A DNA stretch of 64,000 nucleotides, from positions 37,903 through 101,902 of the forward strand of contig CAJWTS010000003.1 in assembly GCA_913047795.1 (NCBI GenBank), in the 5' to 3' direction. The stretch comes from an uncultured Verrucomicrobiota bacterium. GTDB taxonomy: Bacteria; Verrucomicrobiota; Kiritimatiellia; CAJWTS01. Positions 1 through 9,711 of the stretch are shown one piece after another. Position numbers and translations under genes: made by a program. Position 1 is the stretch's first letter. Every line of letters starts with the position of its first letter. Under the pieces are notes generated by a model. That model made no database searches. It had not been told where the DNA came from and saw nothing but the letters and a program-made list of their open reading frames with translations.

Positions 1-216
1 TCTTCCCAGTTGGGCTGGGGCTGTCCTAAATCGTCAAAAAAAATATCAAAAATAGATGCGAATAGGCATTGACGGATCACCCCGTAGCAGCCATAGTCTC
101 CGGCTTCTAGAAACATACCACGCATAATTCCTCACGTCGGACCGGCAACCGCAAGACGTTGAGCGCATCGACTTAGTCCACTTCCTTATCCTCGAACACG
201 CTAAGAGATATTCAAT

Positions 217-417
217 ATGGCCCGTACCAACTATGCTTTTGAGAAACGGCAGAGAGACCTCGCGAAAAAGAAGAAGAAGGAAGAGAAACGGCGACGTAAA
301 GCCGAACTGAAGGCAGATCCGTCGAAAGCACCCGACCCCGATACGCCCGCTACGCCCGATACGCCCGCTACGCCCGATACGCCCGATACGCCCGAGGCGA
401 ATGAGCCGACCGCCTAA
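217..417 (+). CDS. small Lys/Arg-rich protein with acidic Pro/Thr repeat tail
   Basis: Function unknown. The 66-residue product begins MARTNYAFEKRQRD, carries a strongly basic stretch (about residues 9-33, including a run of five Lys), and ends in an acidic tail of TPD/TPA repeats. Small proteins with this same N-terminus recur in many Gram-negative genomes, often close to RNA-binding or cold-shock genes, but I know of no proven role. Here it sits 80 bp upstream of an RRM gene on the same strand, so a nucleic-acid-linked role is an inference. The ATG has a purine-rich AAGAGA about ten bases upstream. The tail is low-complexity and may differ in length between strains. Confidence 0.7.
   Translation: MARTNYAFEKRQRDLAKKKKKEEKRRRKAELKADPSKAPDPDTPATPDTPATPDTPDTPEANEPTA
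340..394 (+). repeat. in-frame tandem repeat coding for TPD/TPA
   Basis: Degenerate 9-base units (consensus GATACGCCC / GCTACGCCC) run head to tail in frame inside the small Lys-rich gene and encode the TPD/TPA tail. The unit length is a multiple of three, so slippage would change tail length without shifting the frame. Confidence 0.8.
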
Positions 418-497
418 CACGGCACACTCTGACACGGCGCACCACTCACCTGATTGGAATCACAGATGAAAACACAGCAACCCAACAAGGAGATATC

Positions 498-827
<330 letters not shown>

Positions 828-869
828 AACGGGGCTCACGCCCCACTCTATCGATCGTCTCCGGATCGA

Positions 870-904
870 CGTTGGGATGACAACGCCTCGTTGTCATCCC
901 AACG
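870..904. terminator. perfect 16-bp inverted repeat with 3-base loop
   Basis: Two 16-base arms, CGTTGGGATGACAACG and its exact reverse complement, flank a CCT loop, 43 bp after the RRM stop. A smaller GGGGC/GCCCC hairpin (831-844) precedes it. There is no T-run after either arm, so a classic intrinsic terminator is not certain; a 3'-stabilising or two-way transcription barrier between the RRM gene and the convergent lamin-tail gene fits equally well. Confidence 0.55.
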
Positions 905-1089
905 CCGAGAGACGCTAGTCGGCCGGGACGGGCCTCAGTCCCTTTCGGCCGAATCGTATGTACGACAGTATATACTACAGAGGAATTGCCGCAGGTTCAG
1001 AATGACCGACTCGTCCGGCTCGACGCAACATCGAGCCCCGGCACGAACGTTAAGGCCTGCCCCCCGCCACGATTGGTCGCCGTATGGCG

Positions 1090-4000
1090 CTACGGACGCA
1101 GGGGCTTCAAGTCGACTGCGCCGCGATAGAACTCGTTCGTTGTCGGCGTAGCATTGGTATAGACGGTCATTCCGCCCATGCCGAGCACGTCGGTGTGCTC
1201 AGGCACCACATCCCAGGCTGTAGGCATACCGAGTACGGTTCCGCGTTCAAAGCTGTAATGGCGACCACTGTAGGCACGGTAAGACGTGCCGGTCACGGGG
1301 AAGGTCATCATGCCAACCATCGCCGCACCGTTCGAAAAGCTGAGCTCCACGAGATGCAGGTGATCGTCCTCCACCGTCGGATCGGAGCCGAGCAGGAATT
1401 CCTCCTCGTTGGTCAAGGCGTCCCCGTCAAAATTGTCGCCGGGCAGAACCTGCGCGACATTTGTGAAGCCACCCCCCGAAGCATCGACGATCTGCTGCTC
1501 CCAACTGTCCGGCATATCATCGTCATCCACATCTCCTACGGCGGTGTTCTCCACACCGGGGGTGCCGACGATCTGTCCGCTCTGCCACGATCCAGGCAGA
1601 TTGTTGTCGGCCGTCGCGTCCGTCAACTCTAACGCGTAGCCCATTCCGTTCGGCCAGGTGCCGCCGTTGCTATAGGTCACGCTATCGATGACGTTTGTGC
1701 AGAGATCCAACAACACCACGGTCGCGCCCGCATTTGGCAACGTCAGCCTGGATTCTTCGATCACACGCGAGACATGTTCGTTCCGGCTGGTATAGAGCAA
1801 CGGCCAATCCCATACGTCGTACCCGGGATAACGCTCAACCATGTTCGTGCCACTCGATAGTTCGAGGTACACGTTCGTCAGCAGCAACTGGGTATCCGCG
1901 ACGACAAGATACGACGTCGGCCCGAGCATGGATCCAAACGGCAACCGGTAAGACTCTTCACCCGACTGCAGTGTCCATTGACTCAGGTCGATCGTCTGCG
2001 TACCGGTATTATAGAGCTCCAGGTACTCACCGCCTGACGACGGGTCGTACATGATCTCGTTGATGACGACTGCCGACGGATCATATAACCCCGCCCAGGC
2101 TGCCGCGTCCCTATCTGACCACACACCATTTAAATAGAACTCGCGCCGATGCAGGATAAAATGACGCACTTCCTGAACCTTGTTTGTCAGGCGGTGTATC
2201 GAGACGTTAATCTGGCTGTACGATGGAATAAGCGAATCTTCCAGATTCTTCAGTATCGGATAGAGGCTGTTGGTTGTCAGCATGGTGTGCACGTGGCGCC
2301 AGAGTGTCTTCTGATGGCGATAGCGATACGGAACGGTGTACGACGCGCCACTCCCCGACTCGGGATAGAACAGGACCACGCCCAGAGGCCTGTTGGTCGC
2401 GCCGTACACAGACGGATGCAACGGCGTCTCATGGTAGGGGTGCAAGTTTGTGTAAGTCGGATCGAACCCGAAATCAACATCCCACGGAAACTGCTCCCAT
2501 CTCCCGTCCGATGCTCGGCGGTGCTGAAACATGTTCCAGCTGAACGCCTGATCACTGTTAGCCGTCAGAGAGAGAAGCGCCATCGAATGCCGGACGGACT
2601 CGTAGACCAGATTCGTGATCACGACATCATTCTTGGCGGTAAGTACAGCACTACGCAACTGATCGTGCATGAAGTCGTAATTATTGATGGCGGAATCACC
2701 AGCGATCGGTCGCCGCCCGGTGTAGCCGGCACGCGACAGGTAGCCATCTAGACTGAGGCCGTGATCAACGGCAAAGGCATCGCCGGGCGCCTCGAGCGAC
2801 ATCGTAATCGTCGGCGATCCGTTACGCCACATGCAAACGTGCCGAACCCGCGGTGTCGGAAACCCCATCTTCCTCTGAATTGCATAACCCAGCCATTCAT
2901 GAATGATTCGCTTGTACCAGAATGAAGAGTCGTTCTTCCGAACTCGAAAATTAATACCGTCCTCATTCTTGGCGAACCAGAGGTCTACCGGACGCGAGCG
3001 ATGGAAGCGCAACGCCACGCTGGAACGATCGTCGGTTTGCGTGGGGTTACCGCGGTGCCGGTAGCGCACATCCGTGTACGATTCAAAATCGGGACCGATG
3101 ACACAGGCTCGGAACGCATGTGGATAGATCACCGGATGGCCATCGGAAAAAATCTGCCAGTTCGGCAGGTTCGACTGTACAGAGGAGCTTTGCACAAGGA
3201 ATGCTTCATCCAAACTGGGATCGTCACGATGGGGTGCGCGCACGTGGTTGCCGCTTACATCCGTCGCCTTCACATGGTACCGAACAAAGGTCCAATTGGT
3301 CCAAAACGTCGGCACAGCCGCCGCATACTCACCGTCTCCGGCGACGGTGTCTGGGGCAACGCCGTCATCCAGCATCGTCATGCCATCGTAGTGCGCGTCC
3401 GAAAATTCGTATTCGTTCGTACCAAAAGCCCGGTAGCAAAACGTTACGGACGAGACCAGGTCCGTATCGTTAATCAGCGCGCGCACAACGTTCGCAACCC
3501 CGGTCGAGACGAGGTTGAACTCGTGATTCAGGTCTTCGATACCGAATGGCGCAAGCGGTCCGGAAACCGAATTTGAAAGACCCGGCGTACCCTCATGCCC
3601 CAGCCATATCGTGTTGCTAGCGTTCCCCGACACAACATGCACGGCGCCACCGATACCTGCCTTTCGAATCTGCATCGAGATGATGTAGCTACCACCCGCA
3701 GTATTTCCGAGCGCAACCTGGCGCACATAGTTGCTGGCCGCACTGCCAAAGGTCACCGACAGCGGAGGCTCCAGAAAGACATCGATCATGCGCGTCAGGT
3801 TGCCGACCAATGCCAGTCCCGCGCTGCCACCTACTCCGACGGCGTCTTCGACGCGCGACTGCGAATGACTGCCGTTCGAGACCCATCCCGTGAATCCACT
3901 CGCGAAGTCACCGTTACTGATCAATTCCGTACCGGAACCGACCAGTTTCACCGACACATCGTCGACCCAGCACTTGCCCTCGAAGTCCACAAACAGGTTC

Positions 4001-6855
4001 AGCGGCGCGTCGGCGACACCAATCACGCTGGTCCACACCAGGTGCTGCCAGTTGGTAACGGGTGAAGACGCGGACCAGTTACAGGAATTGCTTCCCGTCG
4101 CCAGTGCGTTCAATCGCTCCAACGAAGGCCCATAGCCATCGGCCACGGCCGGCCAGGGCTCATTATCCCCGTAGTCCACGCGATCGATTTCCCGTCCGAA
4201 ATTATTGACCAAACGCAACGTCTCCATGCTGTTCCGAAGACTACCCAGCCAATTGCCCACCGTGTTAACGATTCCGTATTTCGCCTGCACGACGGTCTGC
4301 GATGCGCAGAGAACCAGATAACCGCCGCCGGTGATCGAGGTGCCGCCCGGGAGATCGAAATCGACGCCGTCCAGTCGCCAATCGGATAGATCGACGGACG
4401 CTGTGTGCGGGTTGAATATCTCAACGTAGTCGTACCCCACGTCGTTGGTCTCGACCGGGTGATACATAATTTCGTTGATCACGACATCCGGCGGTACGCT
4501 GCCAACGGCCAGGGAAAACCACTCGGGAACTTCGACACCTTGCAAGCGGACCCGAAAACGAAGAACATGTTCGGTGCCCACGCTCATTGAGGGCGACAGC
4601 GTGGCCGCTACCGAGTTAGCGCTACCCGAACCGGCCGCGGTGGCCTTGACGTTCAGGACGCCGTTGTCGCCTTCGTCGAAGGGAGCCGCCTGACTGGACG
4701 GCGAATGATTGCCGTTCGCGGACCAATGATCGAGATTTGTGAAAGACCCGTTGCGAACATGTTCGGTATCTGTTGCCGTATCGATTACAGAAATGTCATC
4801 CACGTACGCCACCCCGGCACCATCGAGATACGCGTAAAACGCCACGGCATGTGTCGTCAAGCCCGTGGTTGCAACACTCACCCATCCAGGCTTCGGTTGC
4901 ACCGTGCTCAACAACCCGCCCCCCGAATTGTGCAGCGTGATCGTCGGCGCATCAATGTACCCGATTGACGGCGCGGGCAGCGAGGCGGATTCGCCGCCAG
5001 CGCCGAACGCTTCAAAACGGTAGTAGACCCAGTCCGTCGTGCCGGGCCCGCTCACCACCACAGTGTACCGCTGGTCGCCGCTGACAGCGTCGCCACCGGT
5101 ACCGGTATCGTTCATCACGTTCGTCGTGATGCTGCCGCTGACGGCCACCATCGTTACGACCTGTGTCGGCAGCGTGGAGGCTACGATCGCGACCGTCACC
5201 GTCAGCATATTGCCGGGAGCGGGCGTCGCAGGCGTTACGATTGGATCGATCAATCCCCCAAGCGGCGCGTCTCCGGGCGTGCCGCCCGGCGGACCGGCAA
5301 ACCAGTTGGAGGCTGTATTGCCATGGTTCGTCGTCACCAGGCGTTCGAGCGAGGGGCCATTCCCGTCCGCTGCCGATGGCCAGGGGATATCGTCTAGGTA
5401 GTCGACCTGTTCGACCAGAATGTATGGCACGAGATTCGTCTCAGGAGTACCGGGCTTGAACAGGCGTACAGACTCGCCCGCATTGTTTAGTCTACCGGTC
5501 CACGCCCCGAGAACGGGGACACCGGGATCGATACCGTGCGTGGCACGGAAGAGCGCCGTGTTCGTGGTACCCACCAGCAGCAGTCGCGCACCAGAGGCAA
5601 GGGATATATTGGTGGGCAGGTTGTATTCGACGGCTTCCCCGACCCGCCAGGTGTTGGACGGGAAGGCAGCGTCAAACAGGTCGACGGCGCCGGTGGTGAC
5701 GTTCAGCAATTCCAGATACTCGTCGTCCGAGTTGTCATTGGGAGGATGATACATGATCTCGCTGATGACAATGGGGCCCACCAGCGGCAGCGCGTTGATT
5801 GCACCGGTACCCGTGCGGAATTGTGCAACGGAAACCGGATTAGCCACCCCAAAGCTGTGTGCCGACATCGTCACGAGCGTACCGCTTCCATCGGGATACC
5901 GACCGAAGGACACACCGTTGTCCGAAGCTCCGAAGGTTGTAAAATCAACAAAGCGCGTCAGGTTCCCGCCTCCATCCGCTGCGGTCAGATAAACGTCGTC
6001 CCCGAGTTCGCTCAATGCGAACGACGTGGGCCCACTGCCACCGGAGCCGAAGTCCTCCTCGTAAAACACGTGATATCCGTTGGCCGGCAAGGTGGTTCCA
6101 TTCGGAATCTCGAACTTTTTGCGATCCCCCGGGGCGTCGCTCAAATACCAGCCGCTGATGTCGATCGGTGATCCTGTCAAATTCTTCAACTCGATCGCGT
6201 CCTCTAGCGGCGGGTCAGTGTGCGCGATGACCTCATTGATCGCGATGTCGCCCTGCGCGCAGACACCGGTTGCGCCCGGTGTGCCCAGGTAGACGTCAGA
6301 GGAACACCAGTTCGCGGGCGCATCGGCGTCACCCTGTGGATCGATCAAGGTCAACGAACTACCGTAACCATCCGGCCGAACGGGCCAACCATTCTCGTCG
6401 TCGTAGTCGACGCTATGCAGCGTCGAGTTCCCCGAATCCTTCAGCGTGACCTTCTCGCCCCCGTTTCCGAGGCTACCGGTATAAAACCCGTCAGCGATTG
6501 CGACGCCGGGATAGCGATTGGTGAAGGCCGTTCGATTCTTGACCACAACAAGGTAGGCCCCTTGCGCCAGAATGGTGGAATTGGTGAAGGTGTACGTGAT
6601 GCCGGATGAAAAGTACGCATCAGTCAGATCCACCGAACCGACACCATCATTGAAGAGCTCGACGAACTCATATTGGTTCCCATCGACCGGGGTTTGGCCG
6701 TCAACGGGGTTGTACATGATCTCATTGATAACAACGGAATTCGCGAATCCGCCGCCAGGCAGCAGGAACACACATACCCATGCCAGCGCACAAAGCCGAA
6801 ACACACCGTGCCCAAATTGAAAAATCCGGGTATTTTTCACCATTTCAGTTCCCAT
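1090..6855 (-). CDS. giant secreted protein: five lamin-tail domains plus CotH kinase-like domain
   Basis: A 1921-residue exported protein. After a signal peptide (hydrophobic core near residues 15-35, ending GGGFANS), lamin-tail domains announced by INEIMY/ISEIMY-type strands begin near residues 40, 202, 359, 788 and 1593. Residues about 1130-1550 look like a CotH kinase fold, with the acidic WDVDFGFDP motif that matches the metal-binding end of the family. The last 130 residues contain Asp-rich calcium-type loops (DVDDDDMPDSWE, NFDGDALTNEEEF). CotH proteins are atypical kinases known from spore coats and found widely outside spore formers; lamin-tail repeats are common on PVC surface proteins. 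It is last in the HlyD-DUF4956-VTC chain. GTG three bases upstream is an alternative start. No PEP-CTERM or sortase signal is seen. Confidence 0.85.
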   Translation of the reverse strand: MGTEMVKNTRIFQFGHGVFRLCALAWVCVFLLPGGGFANSVVINEIMYNPVDGQTPVDGNQYEFVELFNDGVGSVDLTDAYFSSGITYTFTNSTILAQGAYLVVVKNRTAFTNRYPGVAIADGFYTGSLGNGGEKVTLKDSGNSTLHSVDYDDENGWPVRPDGYGSSLTLIDPQGDADAPANWCSSDVYLGTPGATGVCAQGDIAINEVIAHTDPPLEDAIELKNLTGSPIDISGWYLSDAPGDRKKFEIPNGTTLPANGYHVFYEEDFGSGGSGPTSFALSELGDDVYLTAADGGGNLTRFVDFTTFGASDNGVSFGRYPDGSGTLVTMSAHSFGVANPVSVAQFRTGTGAINALPLVGPIVISEIMYHPPNDNSDDEYLELLNVTTGAVDLFDAAFPSNTWRVGEAVEYNLPTNISLASGARLLLVGTTNTALFRATHGIDPGVPVLGAWTGRLNNAGESVRLFKPGTPETNLVPYILVEQVDYLDDIPWPSAADGNGPSLERLVTTNHGNTASNWFAGPPGGTPGDAPLGGLIDPIVTPATPAPGNMLTVTVAIVASTLPTQVVTMVAVSGSITTNVMNDTGTGGDAVSGDQRYTVVVSGPGTTDWVYYRFEAFGAGGESASLPAPSIGYIDAPTITLHNSGGGLLSTVQPKPGWVSVATTGLTTHAVAFYAYLDGAGVAYVDDISVIDTATDTEHVRNGSFTNLDHWSANGNHSPSSQAAPFDEGDNGVLNVKATAAGSGSANSVAATLSPSMSVGTEHVLRFRVRLQGVEVPEWFSLAVGSVPPDVVINEIMYHPVETNDVGYDYVEIFNPHTASVDLSDWRLDGVDFDLPGGTSITGGGYLVLCASQTVVQAKYGIVNTVGNWLGSLRNSMETLRLVNNFGREIDRVDYGDNEPWPAVADGYGPSLERLNALATGSNSCNWSASSPVTNWQHLVWTSVIGVADAPLNLFVDFEGKCWVDDVSVKLVGSGTELISNGDFASGFTGWVSNGSHSQSRVEDAVGVGGSAGLALVGNLTRMIDVFLEPPLSVTFGSAASNYVRQVALGNTAGGSYIISMQIRKAGIGGAVHVVSGNASNTIWLGHEGTPGLSNSVSGPLAPFGIEDLNHEFNLVSTGVANVVRALINDTDLVSSVTFCYRAFGTNEYEFSDAHYDGMTMLDDGVAPDTVAGDGEYAAAVPTFWTNWTFVRYHVKATDVSGNHVRAPHRDDPSLDEAFLVQSSSVQSNLPNWQIFSDGHPVIYPHAFRACVIGPDFESYTDVRYRHRGNPTQTDDRSSVALRFHRSRPVDLWFAKNEDGINFRVRKNDSSFWYKRIIHEWLGYAIQRKMGFPTPRVRHVCMWRNGSPTITMSLEAPGDAFAVDHGLSLDGYLSRAGYTGRRPIAGDSAINNYDFMHDQLRSAVLTAKNDVVITNLVYESVRHSMALLSLTANSDQAFSWNMFQHRRASDGRWEQFPWDVDFGFDPTYTNLHPYHETPLHPSVYGATNRPLGVVLFYPESGSGASYTVPYRYRHQKTLWRHVHTMLTTNSLYPILKNLEDSLIPSYSQINVSIHRLTNKVQEVRHFILHRREFYLNGVWSDRDAAAWAGLYDPSAVVINEIMYDPSSGGEYLELYNTGTQTIDLSQWTLQSGEESYRLPFGSMLGPTSYLVVADTQLLLTNVYLELSSGTNMVERYPGYDVWDWPLLYTSRNEHVSRVIEESRLTLPNAGATVVLLDLCTNVIDSVTYSNGGTWPNGMGYALELTDATADNNLPGSWQSGQIVGTPGVENTAVGDVDDDDMPDSWEQQIVDASGGGFTNVAQVLPGDNFDGDALTNEEEFLLGSDPTVEDDHLHLVELSFSNGAAMVGMMTFPVTGTSYRAYSGRHYSFERGTVLGMPTAWDVVPEHTDVLGMGGMTVYTNATPTTNEFYRGAVDLKPLRP

Positions 6856-6981
6856 CACCTTCCAACCCCCCGCTATTCAAATATTATTATAGCACGATTG
6901 GTGCCGCGGCGGTGGCGAGGCCAACCTGCAAGGGTGGGTAGAGGGGTGGCTGTCGTGCGGTAAAGCGACACTCGCGAGTCG

Positions 6982-8112
6982 CTAGTCGACGGCGCTCTGC
7001 GCAACGGCTTCCGAAGACCCGCCGCCGATCAGGCCCCACCAGGCGGGTTTCTCGATATGAATCGATACGGTTTCGCCCGGCAAAAAGCTGTGCTCCACGC
7101 GCGGCTCGAGGACGACCCGTCGGCCACGAAGGGTGCGGCCGGGAATCGGGCTGACCCGGCCCGGCAAGGCCAGGATCTCCGGACCGAGATGAGTCACAAC
7201 CGCCGGAACCGCCCGGCTGAAACGCGCGGCACGCATGAGATACGCGGTATCGCCAACGGTTAACTCGCGCGCCCGAAATTCCGGCAGGAACCCGGTAACG
7301 CTCGACGTCCCGTCGTACACGATGGTCATGATTGCCTCGCCGGCCTGCACGACCTCACCCGGCTCCTTGATAATTCGCGAGACGATTCCGTCGCGCAGGG
7401 CGCGCAAGGTATAGGTTTCCTGGCGAAGCCTAAGCATGCCCAATCGCTCGCGGTGCAGCGAGAGCTCGGAGGCAGCCTCGACCGGCAGACCTTCGAGTAT
7501 ATCGGGCGACGTTTCACCCAACCAACTCCCGATCGAATCCTTCATCACACGCGACTTGGTCAATTCCGATTCGAGTTCAGCCACGATCTCGGGGTAGATT
7601 CTCACGGACTCCTTAAGCGCGCTCTGTCGGGAACGCAGACGGATGGCCGCCGTGCTGTCGACCATGCCGCGTCGAATGAGATCCTGCATACGTGTCAGCT
7701 CCTCATTCAACGCCGTCAGTTCCGCCGCCTCAGTCGCGCGGCGCAGCTTGACATCGCGCAGTTCGGACTCGAGCCCCTGAATAGATCGCGAGAACTGGCG
7801 ATCCACCTGCAGGCGATCGATCTGCATTTGCGCGTCATACAGAGACATATCCATTTCCGCCACGACGGTACCCGCATACACGCGTTCACCGGACTTCACG
7901 CCGAGCGACCTTAACCGCGCGGTCTCCAGGGGCGAGAGTTCGCGACGGTCGACATCCACCACGCCCTGCAGCGACTGAAAACGCCCACCGGCGTCCAGCA
8001 AATACACCAGTAGCACGATTGCACCAACCCAGACCAGGAACGGCCAGCGCCACTTGACGCGACTCCAGATCACGGCCGGATGCCGGCGCGGATTGCCTTT
8101 CTGTCTATTCAT
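6982..8112 (-). CDS. HlyD/RND-type periplasmic adaptor-like protein
   Basis: A membrane-fusion (adaptor) protein: a basic N-terminus and one membrane anchor (about residues 25-45), then a split lipoyl-like barrel (LSPLETARLRSLGVKSGERV and, later, LRALRDGIVSRIIKEPGEVVQAGE) around a long coiled coil of about 130 residues, then a beta-barrel region. This layout is the HlyD/EmrA pattern. No ABC or RND transporter gene is adjacent; the neighbours are a DUF4956 membrane protein (6 bp upstream) and the giant CotH/lamin-tail protein, so it may help move or assemble that protein or its product across the periplasm. That role is an inference. ATG start, essentially no spacer from the preceding gene, which implies a shared transcript. 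Confidence 0.85.
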   Translation of the reverse strand: MNRQKGNPRRHPAVIWSRVKWRWPFLVWVGAIVLLVYLLDAGGRFQSLQGVVDVDRRELSPLETARLRSLGVKSGERVYAGTVVAEMDMSLYDAQMQIDRLQVDRQFSRSIQGLESELRDVKLRRATEAAELTALNEELTRMQDLIRRGMVDSTAAIRLRSRQSALKESVRIYPEIVAELESELTKSRVMKDSIGSWLGETSPDILEGLPVEAASELSLHRERLGMLRLRQETYTLRALRDGIVSRIIKEPGEVVQAGEAIMTIVYDGTSSVTGFLPEFRARELTVGDTAYLMRAARFSRAVPAVVTHLGPEILALPGRVSPIPGRTLRGRRVVLEPRVEHSFLPGETVSIHIEKPAWWGLIGGGSSEAVAQSAVD

Positions 8113-8117
8113 CAGAT

Positions 8118-8801
8118 CTAGATCTCCACGGTCACCCGCTGCATCAGCAGGCTGACATCCTCAATGTCTTCCAGTTCGTGGAGTGCCGCGAGAAGATCGC
8201 TCTGGAATGACGGATCGCGCAGTCGAATCTGGTACGAATACTCAATCGCGTCACCCTGCGCGGCCTGGCGCATGGCAACCAGCAGCGTCGACGATGCAAA
8301 TCGCTGAAAAATATCATCCACTTTCGTCTCCGACGGCGAGTCCGCCGGAAGGATGTAGCGCAGCAAACCCTCGTGCTGATGCCGTGCCGCAAATGGAGAC
8401 CAGTGCAGGTACAGGGCGGCCGCGCTAAACAGCAAGGCCCCCAGAATTGCCACTTCAAAGACGGCGGCCCCCGCGGCGATGCCGACGGCAATTGACGCGA
8501 ACAGAAAGATAAGATCTCGCGGATCTCGAACGGGAGTTCGGAAACGAACAATCGCCAGCGTACCGAGGATGCCCAGGCCGCGCGCCAGGTTGTTGCCGAT
8601 CGCCATGATCAGGATCGCCGCGACGATGGCGCCGAGTACCTGCGTATGCACGAACGACCTGGAGTACGAGAGCCCCTGGTGGGTCCACCGATACACCGTT
8701 GCCAACGCAAGCGACAAGATGAACGCAAGCAGAATCCCGCACACGATCTGGGCTGTACCCAGCACACGCGCGGCACCAAAAGACTGGAAAAAATCGTCCA
8801 C
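8118..8801 (-). CDS. DUF4956 multi-pass membrane protein
   Basis: Four hydrophobic segments are visible (about residues 15-40, 50-70, 75-90 with the conserved LGTLAIVRFRTPVRDPRDLIF loop, and 95-130), followed by a soluble C-terminal domain of about 85 residues with alternating strands and helices. The RFRTPVRDPRDL stretch is the hallmark of DUF4956 proteins. That family has no proven activity but is repeatedly encoded next to VTC-domain polyphosphate polymerases and CotH proteins, exactly as here. The start is GTG, 3 bp after the VTC stop codon, so translation is probably coupled. Confidence 0.85.
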   Translation of the reverse strand: MDDFFQSFGAARVLGTAQIVCGILLAFILSLALATVYRWTHQGLSYSRSFVHTQVLGAIVAAILIMAIGNNLARGLGILGTLAIVRFRTPVRDPRDLIFLFASIAVGIAAGAAVFEVAILGALLFSAAALYLHWSPFAARHQHEGLLRYILPADSPSETKVDDIFQRFASSTLLVAMRQAAQGDAIEYSYQIRLRDPSFQSDLLAALHELEDIEDVSLLMQRVTVEI

Positions 8802-8804
8802 TAG

Positions 8805-9617
8805 TTATGCAACCACACAGGTCTCCGAGGTGTCCGAGTACATCGTGCCGGAAAATAGCGACTCGAGTCGCACCGCCGAAAAGTATTTACAAAACCCGAC
8901 CCTTACTAGATCAAAACGGTGGGCAAGGTCCAACATCCAGAGCGGCGCCTCGTTGAAGGCCTTCAATTCGAGAATGACCCCAGAGTACGGCAGGTGAAAA
9001 ACCTCGTCGACATCCATGTTCCACCAACGCCCGTCATCTTCAAAGACATTCCATGATCGGGACGGCTGGTAGCACATCTTGCGATCGAACGTAACGCGCG
9101 CATAGTTATCATTCGTTCCGAGATAGGATTCGCGATGATATCTCACCTTCACGATCGGTCGCGCACCGATCTCCTTCACGAGACGAATGAATTCCAGGTA
9201 GTTCCAGTGCTCACGATCGGACTTCAAGGTGATTGGCGAGTTCGGATCAAGAAAGGGCATCGGGCCCCACTTCGCCGTGTCAATCGTGGCACGGCTCTTG
9301 GAAACGACGCCGTTCAGCTTGCGCTTTATCTCGAGAAAGATCGGGCTACCCACGACAGAGTCATACGTCCGGATACGAAGCTTGAACCGATTCAACGATT
9401 CCTCCTCCTTCGCGCGATAGAGCGTCATGGCGGACGAATCCAACTGCAGAGTGGTGACGGTATACTCCGGCGGATACCCCTCAGCATTTGGATCAGGCAT
9501 GACGAACGGTCGAATAAAATCACGTACGGCCGCGACCCGGCTGGGGTGAATCACGTACTTGGCTTCCTGACGCTCAAGCTCGACAACGGAGCCGGACTTC
9601 TGTGGCTTGGCCTGCAT
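8805..9617 (-). CDS. VTC-domain (polyphosphate polymerase-like) protein
   Basis: Matches the tunnel-fold VTC domain of eukaryotic Vtc4, which makes polyphosphate from ATP. Basic and acidic tunnel signatures are all present: QEAKYVI near residue 18, RFKLRIRTY near residue 80, EIKRK near residue 98, KVRYHRESY near residue 160, and ELKAF near residue 215. Length (270 residues) is normal for bacterial stand-alone forms. No SPX domain and no membrane segment are seen; the following DUF4956 gene may supply the membrane part. The product could be polyphosphate or another phosphate transfer on the surface CotH protein; the sequence does not decide. It follows the response regulator by 94 bp. Confidence 0.85.
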   Translation of the reverse strand: MQAKPQKSGSVVELERQEAKYVIHPSRVAAVRDFIRPFVMPDPNAEGYPPEYTVTTLQLDSSAMTLYRAKEEESLNRFKLRIRTYDSVVGSPIFLEIKRKLNGVVSKSRATIDTAKWGPMPFLDPNSPITLKSDREHWNYLEFIRLVKEIGARPIVKVRYHRESYLGTNDNYARVTFDRKMCYQPSRSWNVFEDDGRWWNMDVDEVFHLPYSGVILELKAFNEAPLWMLDLAHRFDLVRVGFCKYFSAVRLESLFSGTMYSDTSETCVVA

Positions 9618-9711
9618 TGGTTGGCATCCACAAAGATGCCAGAAGGGATACGCTACACCAGGATCGACGACGGAGCAACTGCATGCTCCAACTGCGGCGG
9701 TCGACGACGCA

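Noticed and set aside
46..435. 129-residue minus-strand frame over the Lys-rich gene
   Set aside because: Its IGRIGRS repeats are the complement of the TPD repeats; no ribosome site or family match.
828..1089. Possible small RNA or REP element around the 870-904 hairpin
   Set aside because: Only one copy seen here and no promoter; reported as a hairpin only.
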